Positions 22,351 through 34,900 of a DNA stretch of 64,000 nucleotides are shown here, piece after piece. A model generated the notes under the pieces. The model made no database searches. It had not been told where the DNA came from and was given only the letters and a program-made list of their open reading frames with translations. A program made the position numbers and the translations under genes. The DNA comes from Ailanthus altissimus (taxonomy: Eukaryota > Streptophyta > Magnoliopsida > Sapindales > Simaroubaceae): the NCBI GenBank assembly GCA_946807835.1, contig OX327709.1, positions 20,957,501 to 21,021,500 on the forward strand, in the 5' to 3' direction. The stretch's first letter is position 1. Every line of letters begins with the position of its first letter.

Positions 22351-25300
22351 GACTGTGTTTGAAAGATAAAACCAAGACATTGTTGACATGTTAGAAAGTG
22401 ACACCATCAACTTGCTGATATAAAATCGACATAAACAGCAAATACGACAATGGAGTTCTAACAAAATACACAAAATCAATGTGAAATGAAACTAATACCA
22501 TATTATAACTAGAAAAAGGAAATCCTTTTAAAAGAAAAAAAATAGAACAATAGATAAACATAACATAATGACATCTCAAAGTAGTTTTATGCCCTTCTCT
22601 AGTGGATATTTGCCCTCTTTGCCTTTTTCTTTTAACTGTAGCTTTCTCTTCTTTAATTCTCGGGTTCTTTTCATTTTTCTCTAATTTTGTTTTTTGTCTT
22701 TTTTCCTATTTTCATGCATGATTTTTGCCGTTTAGTGAGTAGTGGTTCCTCTACCCGAAATTTTCTCAGCTACCGATGGCTTCCTTGGCTTGCACGGAGC
22801 CTTTCAGCCTGTGACGAGCCTTCTTGGCTTGGTGAACTTCTAGGACCGCCATCATTTTTTTGGCCTTTTTTCGGCCAAACTCCGTCGAATCTGCTTCATC
22901 GGACGCCTCTGTGTCTCCCATTGGTCCTACAGACTCAGATCTAGTATATTCCAGCCACCACTAAAGTCTAACGAGCACATTCGGTCACCTATCTGAATCG
23001 GCCACTAAGCTACTCATCGTTGGATATTCTGCCCCTACACACGAGCAATCATTGTTCCTTGTAGACGCACTCCCATTCGATCTAGTGGAAGCAAATTCCG
23101 ACAGCTTTTAAACCCTCGGTCACCATCGCGAAGAATAACTTGTTATTATAGTTTTATTATCTTATTGTTCTATTGTGAGTGTATTATTAGTGAATTTGAC
23201 TGCTTGAAATTATTTATATTTGTAAATACGAAGAACGTATTTGTAAATTGTAGTTTGTATGTAACCTTATTTTTTAAATTTTTTTTGTGTAATTATCCCC
23301 TTGTGTGAGGTAGATATTCTCATTAATGAGGTAAACTTCTTTTTGCACGAGGTAGGATATCTCTATCCTCAATAGAAGTAAAAAATTCACTTGTAAATGA
23401 TCCTTAATCATAAGGTTTATTTTTATTTTATCTATAAAAAAAGTGTCAAGTTCAAGCGATTGTCAATATCTTTACATCTAAATTATCTCGATAATTCTCT
23501 ATTTTATACCAATAGACTTATAACATTTTTAGTTTTATTAATAATATTAAAATTACTTAAAAAAACTTCGTAGATCTAAGGTGGGTGTCAAAGCGTACCA
23601 TTTTTCAAATGAAGCTGGCGTTGAATGCTAATCTACACAGAGTGCACAAAACTTCACTTGGTCGACTTCTAAAAAATAGTAATGATTTCTTTTGTGTACA
23701 CTGGGCGCAAGTTAGCATAGCCTTAGAGATGTCATCAACACAGGACTAATAGGAAGGTTGGATCCTAATGTTTCCTAAATCGACTAAATCGCAAAGATAT
23801 TCTAATTTGGCGACCGATTTAATTCAATTTGACTATTAGAAAGGTCGAAAATAAATATTTGACGTGATTTATTATATCTTAACTCATTTATCATATGATT
23901 TATATTAAGATAGATTAATTTTTGAGTTAAAAATTGTAAAATTAAGAATCAAAATTGAAAAGCACAGTTCTAATTAGTGACCCATCCATTTATTGGAGGC
24001 ATGGTTAGACTCCTAATTCATAATTTATTCAATAGTATATTTTTTTTATAATTAAACAACTGACAAATGCTAAATAAAGAAAAAAAGAATGGCGAAGGCG
24101 AGGTTAAATAGCAGCAGGTGAAGGTGCATCATCTTTATTAAATAGATTGATAGTTGACGAATTTAATAGATATAATGATATAATTGTTAGACATTGTTTG
24201 ATTGTAATGTTATAATTACCACCATTTTTTTTAATTGACGCTTTTTCAATAATTTATTATTAAAATAACTTTATTATTATATACATTATAAAATTTGGAG
24301 TCCAAATAATTTGAATCAATCCTTTAGAAGTCGTTGATAATAGCTAGCAGTGATCGATTGCTTTTGTTTATCAATTCTTATAATTTTTTATTAAAAATAA
24401 ATTGTCTATTATGTGTTGTTGTCATGTTATATTTTTTAATTTTTATTTAATCATTTTTATATTTATTATTTTAAAAACAAATGATAGTATAAGTTTGTGT
24501 TATTTTTCATGCAGTGTTTAGCAAATTTAGTTGAGAGGGGGTAATTAGTTATTTAATATTAAAAGGTATTTTCCATTAAATTAATTAAATATATTAAAAA
24601 ATTAAATAACATTATGCTTATAAAAGTTAGATATATACTTTACATTTTAATTAATGTGTTATTAATCATTGACTACTACTTATCAAGTAATTATTATTTT
24701 TAATTCTTATTAATATGATAGTTATATAATATCAATCGACAATAAATACATCAAATAATTTTAGAAAAATGATATCTCAACCTTAAGGTTTCAAAAAAAG
24801 AACATGCAAATCCTTTGTATTTTTAAAAGCCTCATCAATACTCTTATCAATTAGGTTTCCGTTTATTTTAACTACAAAATTGGTAAAATGAATAAAAGTA
24901 TAATTTTGCCCCCATTTTGAGTAAAAAAAAATTTCAACATTAATTAAACATTAAAAATAGGGTTTAAATCTCTGATCTAGTAGTTAACAACTATACATTC
25001 TAACCAATTGATCTATTCCAACTATATCTTTATTTATAGGTTTGTAAATTTGCCAATAGACATTATCTATGAAAGCTTTATCTCTATTTATGAGCTTGCA
25101 ATTGCTAGCATTTTCTATGTTGATTGGAGGTTTGGTTGATGGCTAATGGTGGCTAAAACGATGAGATAAAAAAGGTAGTGGTTCTTTCAAGTTTTGATGT
25201 ATTTTTTTTATGATTTCGGTTATAGTTTAAGACGAGAATGACTAAAATTTGTTGGCTAACCATTTATAAGTTGATTGAAATGTTGATCAGCGACTAAAGC

Positions 25301-27137
25301 AATGGCCGACGAGCGATGGCTAAGGTTTTAGCATTTATCATATTTTATTTTTTATTTTAGTATTATTCTAACAAAATTTGTTGTAGTATAATAGTGATTA
25401 TCTTTTATTTATCATATGACTCAATCACTTGAGATGAGATTTGAGTTTAGACTGAAATTTTATTTTTATTCTTATCTAATTAATAATATTGATAAGATTA
25501 ATAGGATTTTTAAAATCACTTGAGTGTCCATATCCTTTTCAAAAGCATTTAGGATTTATATGTTCTTTTTTCAATAGCTTTTGATTTTTTTTTCGTAAAT
25601 AGCCAATTTGTTGGGGCTATTTTTTCATTTAGCCAACTTTAAAATTTTCTAATTTTTGTAACAAAATAATTCAAAAGTGAACGAAAATACATTTTTACTA
25701 ATTTAATAGTACAATGAATAGTCTATTGCAGTAATTTTTTTAATTTTCTAATTAATTATTTTATAATTTTATTTTATTATGTATGACATAATTAATTTAA
25801 AGTTATATTTATATTTGTTTTAAATTAGTATTTGTTTATTAAAATTATATTAATTTTATGTTATTATATTAATTTTAATTATTTATATTGATTATGTTAT
25901 TACAAATTTAAATAAATAATATAATTAACTATATTGTTTAATTATATTATTTATTAAAATTTATAATAATATAATTAACTTAAATAATTAACAAATAATA
26001 TAATTTAATAAAATGAATATAATTTTAATAAAAAATAAAAACTTAAATTTAGACAACTATAAATATAATTTTTAATAAATAATATAAATTAATCATACCA
26101 TACATAATAAAATAAATATTATAAATAATAAGTAAATAAAATATTTATTTATTTATTTTTAAACAAATATTAAAAAATAAAAAATAAAAAATAATGGGGA
26201 GCAAATATCACCCCCTATATCACACCCAGCATGATAGAGAGATGTTCATGCAATACAATTTTTTTCTAATTTTTCTAATTTTATTCGTTTTATAACTAAT
26301 AACTTATATTTATTTATAAAAATAAATTTTGATTTATATATATAAATATATATCTTAAATTAATATAAAATAAATAAATAATATATTAAAATATAAAAAA
26401 TATCAATATCATTTCTCTTGTAACCATGTGACATATTCTTATTTAATTATTGAATTCAAATTCTCAAAATTTGAAATGTGTCTATTTTTTTGAAAAAAAT
26501 TATGAAGTTTATATTTATTTTTTGGATTGGTGAGACTCATTTATAAAATAAGGATATTTTTATTAATATATTAAATTTTTTTTATGAAAATTAAAAAATC
26601 TCATAATTGACTAAATAAAAAATTTACCCCAAAAAAATAACTATTTACAAAAATTTCCCATAATTTTTCCGGACAGGAGAAATATCTTGTGTACACGTGC
26701 GACGACGGCGAGACTACGTAACACTAAACAGTATGAATGCGGAGTAGAGTCCAAGTGTGCACGCTAAAGGTGTCGCCCACTTCCTACTTTTAGCAACTCT
26801 CGCTCTCAACTCTCTTAAGTTAATACTTACCCAGCCACTAACGTCTCTTCATTAGGGCGAATCTCTCAGGTCAGGCCTCGGCGTCGCGTTTCCGCCTCCA
26901 TTATCAATCTCTAGTTATTTTATTCCCCAAGAATCAAATCAAAAATATCAAACACCAACCAAAGCGCTTCACTTCAACTCCACTTTTTCTCTTTCCATAC
27001 AAGGTGTATTCCATTTCCATTTCGAAATTACTTCATTTACTCTCATCCGACTTTCTTTAGGTTGCTATTTATCGTCTCATAGGAAAAAAAATTTTCATCT
27101 TTATTTGTCGACTTGTCTTTAATATCGGAGGCGGAGA
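22351..27137. other. Intergenic region upstream of the RETICULATA-type gene
   Basis: Mostly AT-rich sequence without genes. About 22690-23130 is clearly richer in GC than its surroundings and looks like a separate unit, but no homology was recognised. Near 24960-25022 the minus strand resembles a decayed tRNA-derived sequence with A- and B-box-like parts. About 25600-26650 is extremely AT-rich. The last 400 bases hold an ACGTG core near 26693 and presumably the promoter and leader of the next gene. Confidence 0.5.
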
Positions 27138-30100
27138 ATGGCTGGTTGTCTATCGGGTTTCGGGGTTGTTAATGTGCCAAATGAAGTCGTTTTGGGGAAG
27201 ATATGGAGTCCAAGTTCCATTTTTTATAACGTTAGGTTTAAAAGCTTAGTAAAAGAGTTGGATTTTCCGGTTTTACACGTCTCTGTGAAGAGAAAACAGA
27301 GGATTGTTGTCATGAGTAATATGTCACAGTCACCTCCTGAGCCTCAATCTGGAGCGACAACGACTACAGTAACAACAAAACGGGGGAATGATTGTATTGT
27401 GGGAAAGGATGTAAAGGTTTTGGAGACTAATCGCGAATTAAAAATCGATAGTGATGGCAATGGCGGGGATAACTTTGACGGTAGTGGTGGAAATGGGAAA
27501 TTTAACAACGGTGGAGGTGGCGGTGGAGGCGGAGATGGAGATGGCGATGGCAGTGAAGCGAATGATTACGAAGAAAAGGAGTTCGGACCCATTATGAAAT
27601 TTGAAGAAGTAATGAAAGAGGTGGAGGCTCGAGGGGCTAGTCTCCCCTCAGATATGTTTGAGGCTGCCAAGACTGTGGGGATTCGCAGATTGCTTCTACT
27701 TAGATATTTGGATTTGCAGGTACTTGCCAGTTCAGTTGCAATAATTTTAATTGCGTGTAAATTTTTGTGATTGGTTGCTTTGATGCTTCAATTTAGGGGT
27801 CAACCTGGCCATTGGGATTTGCAGTGAAGTCATGGGCTATGCTACGAAACCGAATGTTGGCTGACCCATCTTTCCTTTTCAAGATTGGAACTGAGGTTTG
27901 TTGAGCTTGTTTTGATATTTTTTTTTTGGCAAATTCAGTTGCTAACTAGGTGGTGGAACTACTTTGTGGTGAACTGTTTTATGGTTCTGCCAATCCGAGG
28001 ATTAATGTGGTTGAGTTTTAGCTGTTTGACGGAATATGATAGATCAAACAGAAAAAAGTACACATTTTAGTCATGTATCATTATGGTTTTGTTTAAATGA
28101 TCAGAAACTTATTGAGCCCATGTCTGGTAAGTTGTCAGACATGAGGTGTTATATTAACTTGGGATACTGAATATAAAAGATTTGCTGGATAAAGCTTTTA
28201 TTCATTAGTTGTTCTATAATTTGAAGGCCACTTCCTGTTGAAGTTGTGACCAATATCCTCTATTAATCATATGTAAAGTAATATCAGATAATACCTCAAT
28301 TGTGGTCTTTTATTACCAGTTTTCATCCAGACTTATGGGCAGTTAATTGATGTAGATTGTCATTGATTCTTGTTGTGCTACGCTTGCGGAAGTTCAAAAG
28401 AGGGGCAAAGACTTCTGGGCAGAATTTGAGTTGTACGTTGCTGATCTTTTGGTTGGTGTGGTGGTTAACATTGCTTTGGTTGGTATGTTGGCACCTTATG
28501 TGCGCATTGGGCAACCATCTGTTTCTAAAGGATTCCTTGGACGTATGCAACGTGCATATGGAGCTCTTCCTAGCAGGTTAATATTTCCTTGCAAGGAAAC
28601 AAATTTTAATCAGTATTTTCAAACCTCTTGATCTATACGTGTCCTAAAACGGTTATCTTTCCAAGTAATATGGTTTCTATACCAGTTCTGTTCTCAAGTG
28701 ATTGTTTTGTACAGTGTATTTGAAGCTGAAAGACCAGGATGTAGATTTTCTGTGAACCAGAGAATTGCAACATACTTCTTCAAGGTAAGATTTGCATGTA
28801 TGTGAACTGAACAATAGTGGACATATTGGTGGATTATCATATTGATTTACACATTATATTTCAGGGTATTTTGTATGGAACAGTTGGGTTTGGATGTGGT
28901 ATTATAGGCCAAGGCATTGCAAATTTAATTATGACTGCCAAAAGGTATGCTTCTACAATCTTCTTAAAAGTGTCCTATATGCCGTCAAATTGAACAAGTA
29001 ATTAAATGGATATCCCCATTAATTATTCAAGAATCTTTTGTTTCTTTGTAAGCTATAACCTGATATTTGCTTTTAAGAAGGTTCTTTTGGGTGCCTTTTT
29101 ATGTCTAATCACAGATCATTATCTGATGAGACTGCCCTTGAAAGACTTGCTAATAATTACCAGAAATAATTACAATATATTGATGTTCTATTGATTAAAA
29201 AAAAAGCCAAATATTAGTCATCAGAAACATAAAAAATGGATACAGGACATGTTTTGTATTGCCAGTGTAATATTTACATATGTTCAGCTATGCTATCCTG
29301 TTCCTCCTAAGCCCCATTAAGGAAAGTGGAAGAATATATGTTATTGCTGCAACTAATCATCTCAAGGTAATCAAGGGTCTGTTTGGCATTGTGGTATTGT
29401 AGCTTTGAAGCCAATTGCTGTGGAGTAAAAGAACTAGCTGTCAAGATGAGTGTTTGATACATGTAGTTCTTGAAATTTGGTTATGTACCCTTCTAGGTTT
29501 TGTACCAAACATTTGTAGGGGTTTAACTTAACTTCGGAATTAAAGTTATAAATATTTATCACACTTTAACTATTGTGCACGCAAAGTTTAATAGGTGTAC
29601 AACAATACTAAATAGACCTTAAGCAATTTTGTGAATGTTCAATTAGCCTCAAGATTCTTCTGTTGTGGAGATGATATAGATTTAATTAGTACCCAATATG
29701 CTTTATTCAAATTTTGATTGGTTGGATATTTGCCTTGCATATTGTGAATTCAACTCGGTAAGAGTCACTTTGAGATATTATTTTTATGATAATTAATTGG
29801 CACTTTTTCAAGTCATGTTGCATGGTTATATTGTATGTTCAATCGAAATTGCGATGGCATGATGTCTTTTTCATAATGAAGTGATGGCTTATTGTTAGCC
29901 ATAATCTTCCTGTTTTCTTGAATTGGATGGCTCATTGTACATTTCTATCTCAGGAGCATAAAGAAATCAGAAGAGGACATACCCGTGCCACCTCTTTTGA
30001 AAAGTGCAGCTCTTTGGGGTATGCCTTACTTCTTTATTCACGCTGTCATCCTGTTTGGAGTTTGCCTTCTTCCAATAATTGGATTTCTTTTCTCTCCAAA

Positions 30101-30301
30101 CTTGCAGGCGTTTTTCTTGCAGTTTCTTCCAATACCCGCTATCAGGTCATTAATGGACTGGAGCGCATAGTAGAAGCATCGCCCCTGGCAAAGCAGCTTC
30201 CTCCCATTGCAATGGCTTTCACAGTTGGAGTGAGATTTGCCAACAATGTCTACGGTGGAATGCAGTTCGTGGACTGGGCCAGATGGAGTGGGGTGCAATA
30301 A
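27138..30301 (+). CDS. RE: RETICULATA (RE/LCD1) family chloroplast membrane protein
   Basis: Seven exons join to a 436-residue protein: 27138-27719, 27797-27895, 28356-28576, 28715-28784, 28865-28944, 29954-30018 and 30108-30301. All introns are GT-AG and phases fit throughout. The first ~55 residues look like a chloroplast transit peptide. A Gly/Asp/Asn-rich linker (about 110-150) is followed by an acidic stretch and the conserved RLLLLRYLDLQ end of exon 1. The DUF3411/RETICULATA domain follows, with hydrophobic segments near 254-273, 325-345 and 370-385, and the C-terminus YGGMQFVDWARWSGVQ. In Arabidopsis, RE loss gives pale interveinal mesophyll with dark veins. The family sits in the chloroplast envelope; its molecular activity is unsettled. 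Overall architecture fits RE better than shorter RER proteins, but paralogue identity is inferred. Confidence 0.9.
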
Positions 30302-31918
30302 TAGTATTTTCTAACCACTTTATTTGATTGATGTTCAAAATACTTGAATTGGTCAAACTGCTGCTTGCAAATTCTCACGAATATGGGAAGCACTAGCAGA
30401 GGGCAGGGCCACTGTTGTAACTTCATCTTGTAGTTTGATCTGCTGGGAAAATAATGTTACTTTCTAAAGCATCATTCGGGAAACTCACATTCTCAATTAT
30501 ATTGACTGGAAATTCCTTCTTGTTTTAGAGGAATATGACGTTGAGCCGTAAGATCTTGTTCCCCTTCATATGAAGACTATTTTTATCTCTTCTTTTTCTT
30601 GGGCAGTTTATGATTTTTGAAACTTCCGAAACAAGGTTCATGGTTGATTTTTGAGTAATATTATACACCCTAAATTATTATACTTTTTTAATTTTAAATG
30701 ATATATTAATAATTTATTTAACATTCAATAAATGAGTGATAAATCACTTGAAGGAAAATTTTTGAGTTTTGTGGTGTATTCTTGAACTTTTTTTGAATGG
30801 TTTGATTTGAATTTCGTTATCTTTGTTATCTAAGCGATTAATAAATGTAATTGAATTAGTTTAGATGAATTGGATTTGGTATGATAAATAATTTAAATTT
30901 AATTATTATTACCGTCCAATTCTTAACTTATTTCTTATACCAAACACCCCCTTATATTAATTATGTTTAGATGATTCACTAAGAAAATTGTAATTATTGT
31001 TACATTTCACGTCGAATAAAATTAAGTGAATTTTAAATATATATAAATAAATAGATAATATTATTTAATAAATTAATTTTTTGAGTTAATCACAAGTGCC
31101 GACTTATAATAAGTGATATTAAAATAAATGAATTTTTATTCAAACGTAGACTTTTAAAATTGTTCTAATAAAAATTATTACATATATTATAAGTCTCTAA
31201 AAATAATTGGGGTAGACAATATGGATTAAATAAGTTTTAAAAATTTTATATTTTAATTTTTAATAAAAATTGTTATATAAGTAGTGAGTTTTTTATATTT
31301 TTAAAGGGTGAACAATAAAGACTAAGTTGATTTTTAAATTTAGATTAAATCATAATAAAAACGTCATATAATTAAATAAAAAAATCATATTTGTCAAATA
31401 TAAATTATGTAAATTTTGAATATATATTAGTGATAGACATTATGCCGTCTATAAAATTGAGACAAAATATAAGACCTAAGTGTCTTTTACCCTTTCGGAT
31501 AGAATGTTGGCCACTAATTGTCCTCGGTTGGTAATTATCCCTAAAATGTCTCATTATCAGTTATGACAGTTACTGCATAACCAATATAGTTTTTTTTTTT
31601 TCTTTTCCTAGTGAGTAATTTTAATATAACAAAAAAAAAGGAGCATAAGTATGCTTTGAAAAAAAGAAAGAAAAGAAGAACTTTGCCATATTTAAACCAA
31701 GAATAAATCAAAAACATATAACAAGTAATTATACACCACTTATAATAACCAACAAAAATTACATCTAAAAAAAATAGGGAAAAAAAAGAGAGGTTCCTGT
31801 TTTTAGTTTTTAGCTTGTTGCATAAAGAAAAACAGAATTGTCACCCTGGAAAATCTTATAAGAATTGCCGCAATATAATTATAATCTTCGGAGAAAATAG
31901 GGAAGGAGGAGGGGAGAT
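30302..31918. other. Intergenic, 3' region of RE and upstream of the transporter
   Basis: About 1.6 kb without recognised genes or elements. It contains the RE 3' untranslated region and the transporter promoter. The sequence is AT-rich with no clear motif that I would assign. Confidence 0.5.
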
Positions 31919-34900
31919 ATGGAGAATGAGATTCGTTCAACTTTAATGGATCAAACTTCTCCTTCCCCTCCTCCTAAATCTAAAAAACAAAAAGGTGGAT
32001 GGAGATCCGTAAAATATATTCTCGGTAAGTCCATGCATTTTAAATCATGTTTTTCATGTCACTTTTGAATATTTTCAATGAATTTGCAACAATGGAAAGA
32101 TGGGTTGTTTTGTTTTGTAATATTTCGTTTTCAATCTGAAGGGAACGAGACATTCGAAAAGTTGGCTTCCATGAGCTTGATTGCGAATATAACGGTGTAT
32201 TTACGTACCAGATACAACATGGATGGAATACTTTTGGTTAATGTGGTCAGTATTTGGTCTGGTTCCACGAATCTTACATCGATCCCCGGAGCCTTGCTTT
32301 CTGATACATATCTGGGCAGGTTTCAAACTCTCCTGTACGGCTCCATTGCATCTTTTCTGGTAACGAGACATATCCTTTTTAGTTTTTAAGAAGAAAATAT
32401 AAAATGCAAATATAACGTCATCTAAATTGCAACAAGTTTCGATACTAAATTCGGGATAACATTCCAGGACTTTGTTCTGAATCTTTTATGTGCCTTGGTT
32501 TCTCCTGAAGAACAATGAATTCAGGGGAAAAGATGGAATTTGAAAGATGTTAGCATTTGTAGGGAACTGCATGCTTTTTATCATGTTCATCCACGTAAGA
32601 CATTAAATATAATGGAGAGAATTTTTTAGTTATGTGAGAAAATTGATTAAAAATTATCGAGATATAATTTTAGAATCAAGTCAAATATGTATTAGACGTG
32701 AAGAAGTGAAACAAATATGAAAAGAGGTGAAAAGATGAAGTGTTGTTGTCCAAGCCTGAGCGTCGTAGCACTCAATTCTATGTACAGTGCCGTGGCACTG
32801 GGTCGAAATGTGTGTAGCGCCGCGGCACTAGGAAGTCAGTGCCGCAATGCTGGTGTGGGAACAGGCTCTTTTATTTCTGAAGTTCGTCCTAAGTGTGTTA
32901 AGACTTCTCAAACTAATTCCCATTCGATTTAAGATTTTCTTAAAATGTCCAAAGTCTATATAAAGGCTTTATATTCGCTTATAAATATATCACAATATAC
33001 CATAACAATTACAAAGAGAGAAAACTCATATATTACAAGAGAGATCAATTGTGTGTCCTTGGTGAATGTAATTGTGAGTGTTTTTTTTTGTAAAACTTGA
33101 GTTTTTTTATTATAAAATGCATACTTTGTGAGTATCTTGTGATTCATTAATAAGAGAAGTGATATCTGATCCACCGTGGACGTAGACAAGTTGTTCAATC
33201 ACGTAAATTTTTATGTGCTTTCTCCTATTTTCTTTCTCTTATTTATTGATTGCTTGTTACTGTATAATATTGCTTGGGTTTATTGCTTTCACTTCAACAA
33301 GCTGGTATTAGAGCTTAGTTCTTAACAATCATGGTGACTCCTAAGTATAAAGTAGAGAAATTCAATAGATCAAAAGATTTTAATTTATGGAAGATAAAGG
33401 TAACTGCATTACTAGTGAGCCAACAGTTAGGCTCGGGGCTAGAGTAGACTACAACTCCATCTAGTAAGGAAGAAAAGACATCAGAGTCATTTAAGGCTAA
33501 AATAGAAAGAAAAGACATTTAAGAAATGGCTCACAACATCATCGTTCTGTTATTGAGCGATGAAGTCTTGAGGGAAGAACAGATGAGAAGATGGTAATTG
33601 GTTTTTAGAAGAAACTTGGCTCACTTTATATACAGAAATTGTTAGCCAATAAATTGCATATAAAAAAAAAATTGCATCAGTTGTTCATGTCTGAGGAGAA
33701 GTCAATAAAAGACCACATAAACCCCTTCAACAAAATTATCATTGATTTTGAAGTGATCAATATAAAGATAGAGGATAAAGACAAGATGATCATCTTATTG
33801 AGTTCACTTCCTAAAAGCTATAAGCACTTTTTTTATACACTTCTCTACTACAAAGAGAGTTTAATGATGAGTGATGTAAAATCATCATTAAACTCAAAGT
33901 AATTAGAAAGATAGGTAGAAACTAATACAGAAGGCTTATCTGCAAGGAGAAGAACCTCAAATAGAGATGAAAAGAAAAAGGGCTCGAGATGAAAGTCCAA
34001 GGGCACTCCTAAGAAGTACTATTACTATAAGAAAAATGGGCACTTCATAAAAGACTGTTCAAAAAATAAAGCCAAAAATATGAAGGTAGATGCTGTGCTT
34101 GCTTATGATAATAGCTATGATAGCGCAGAACTCTAGTTGCTCCTGATGGTAAGAACTATGAACAATATGTTCTTAATTCTTGTTGTACTTTTCACATGTG
34201 CCCATATAAGTCTTAATTTGTCAATTTTTAGCTCATTAGTATTGGTAAGGTGTTAATGGGTAATGACATAGCATGTCAGGTAATGATGATTGGGAGCATT
34301 ATACTTAAGTTATATAATGGGCGAGTGAGAGAGTTGTTAAAATTAAGTATATTCCTAAGCTCAAGCGAAACTTGATCTCACTAGATATGCTAGACCAGAA
34401 TGGGTGTTCCATCAGGATTAATGTAATGGCTTTGAGTGTGTTTAAGGGTTCTTAGTTGTGATAAGAAATTAGAAGCACAAAAGAGTATATATGCTAAAAG
34501 GAGAGGCATTGAGTGGTTCTACATCATTCTCTATGACTAATGAGAATATGCAAACCAAGTTGTGGCATCTTAGATTAGTACACCTAGATGAAAGGAACCT
34601 AAAGGAATTATTTAGTCGAAAGGTATTTGGTAAAGATAAGTTCTAACCATATGAGTTTTGTGAACATTGTGTATTAGGTAAAGTACATAAAGTGAGATTT
34701 AGTATCGGAGAGTATAAAATTAAGGGGACTCTTAGTTATATACACTTAGATCTTTGGGGACTAAGCAGACAATAACCTATGGTGGGGCTAGATATTTTCT
34801 CACTTTTATATGTGACTATTCGAGGAAGTTGTGGGTTTATGTGTTGATGAACAATGAGTAAATGTTGGAGACTTTCAAAACATAGAAGGCCCTTATTGAG

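Noticed and set aside
22687..22944. 85-codon + strand ORF
   Set aside because: No recognisable domain, splice context or homologue known to me. Kept only as part of an unassigned GC-rich patch.
27885..28070. Small ORF between exons 2 and 3 of the RETICULATA-type gene
   Set aside because: It reads through the GT donor at 27896 into intron sequence and interrupts the conserved protein.
29985..30170. 61-codon frame with hydrophobic segments in RE exons 6-7
   Set aside because: It arises from reading through intron 6 (30019-30107). The spliced frame gives the conserved LWGVFLAVSSNTRYQ ending.
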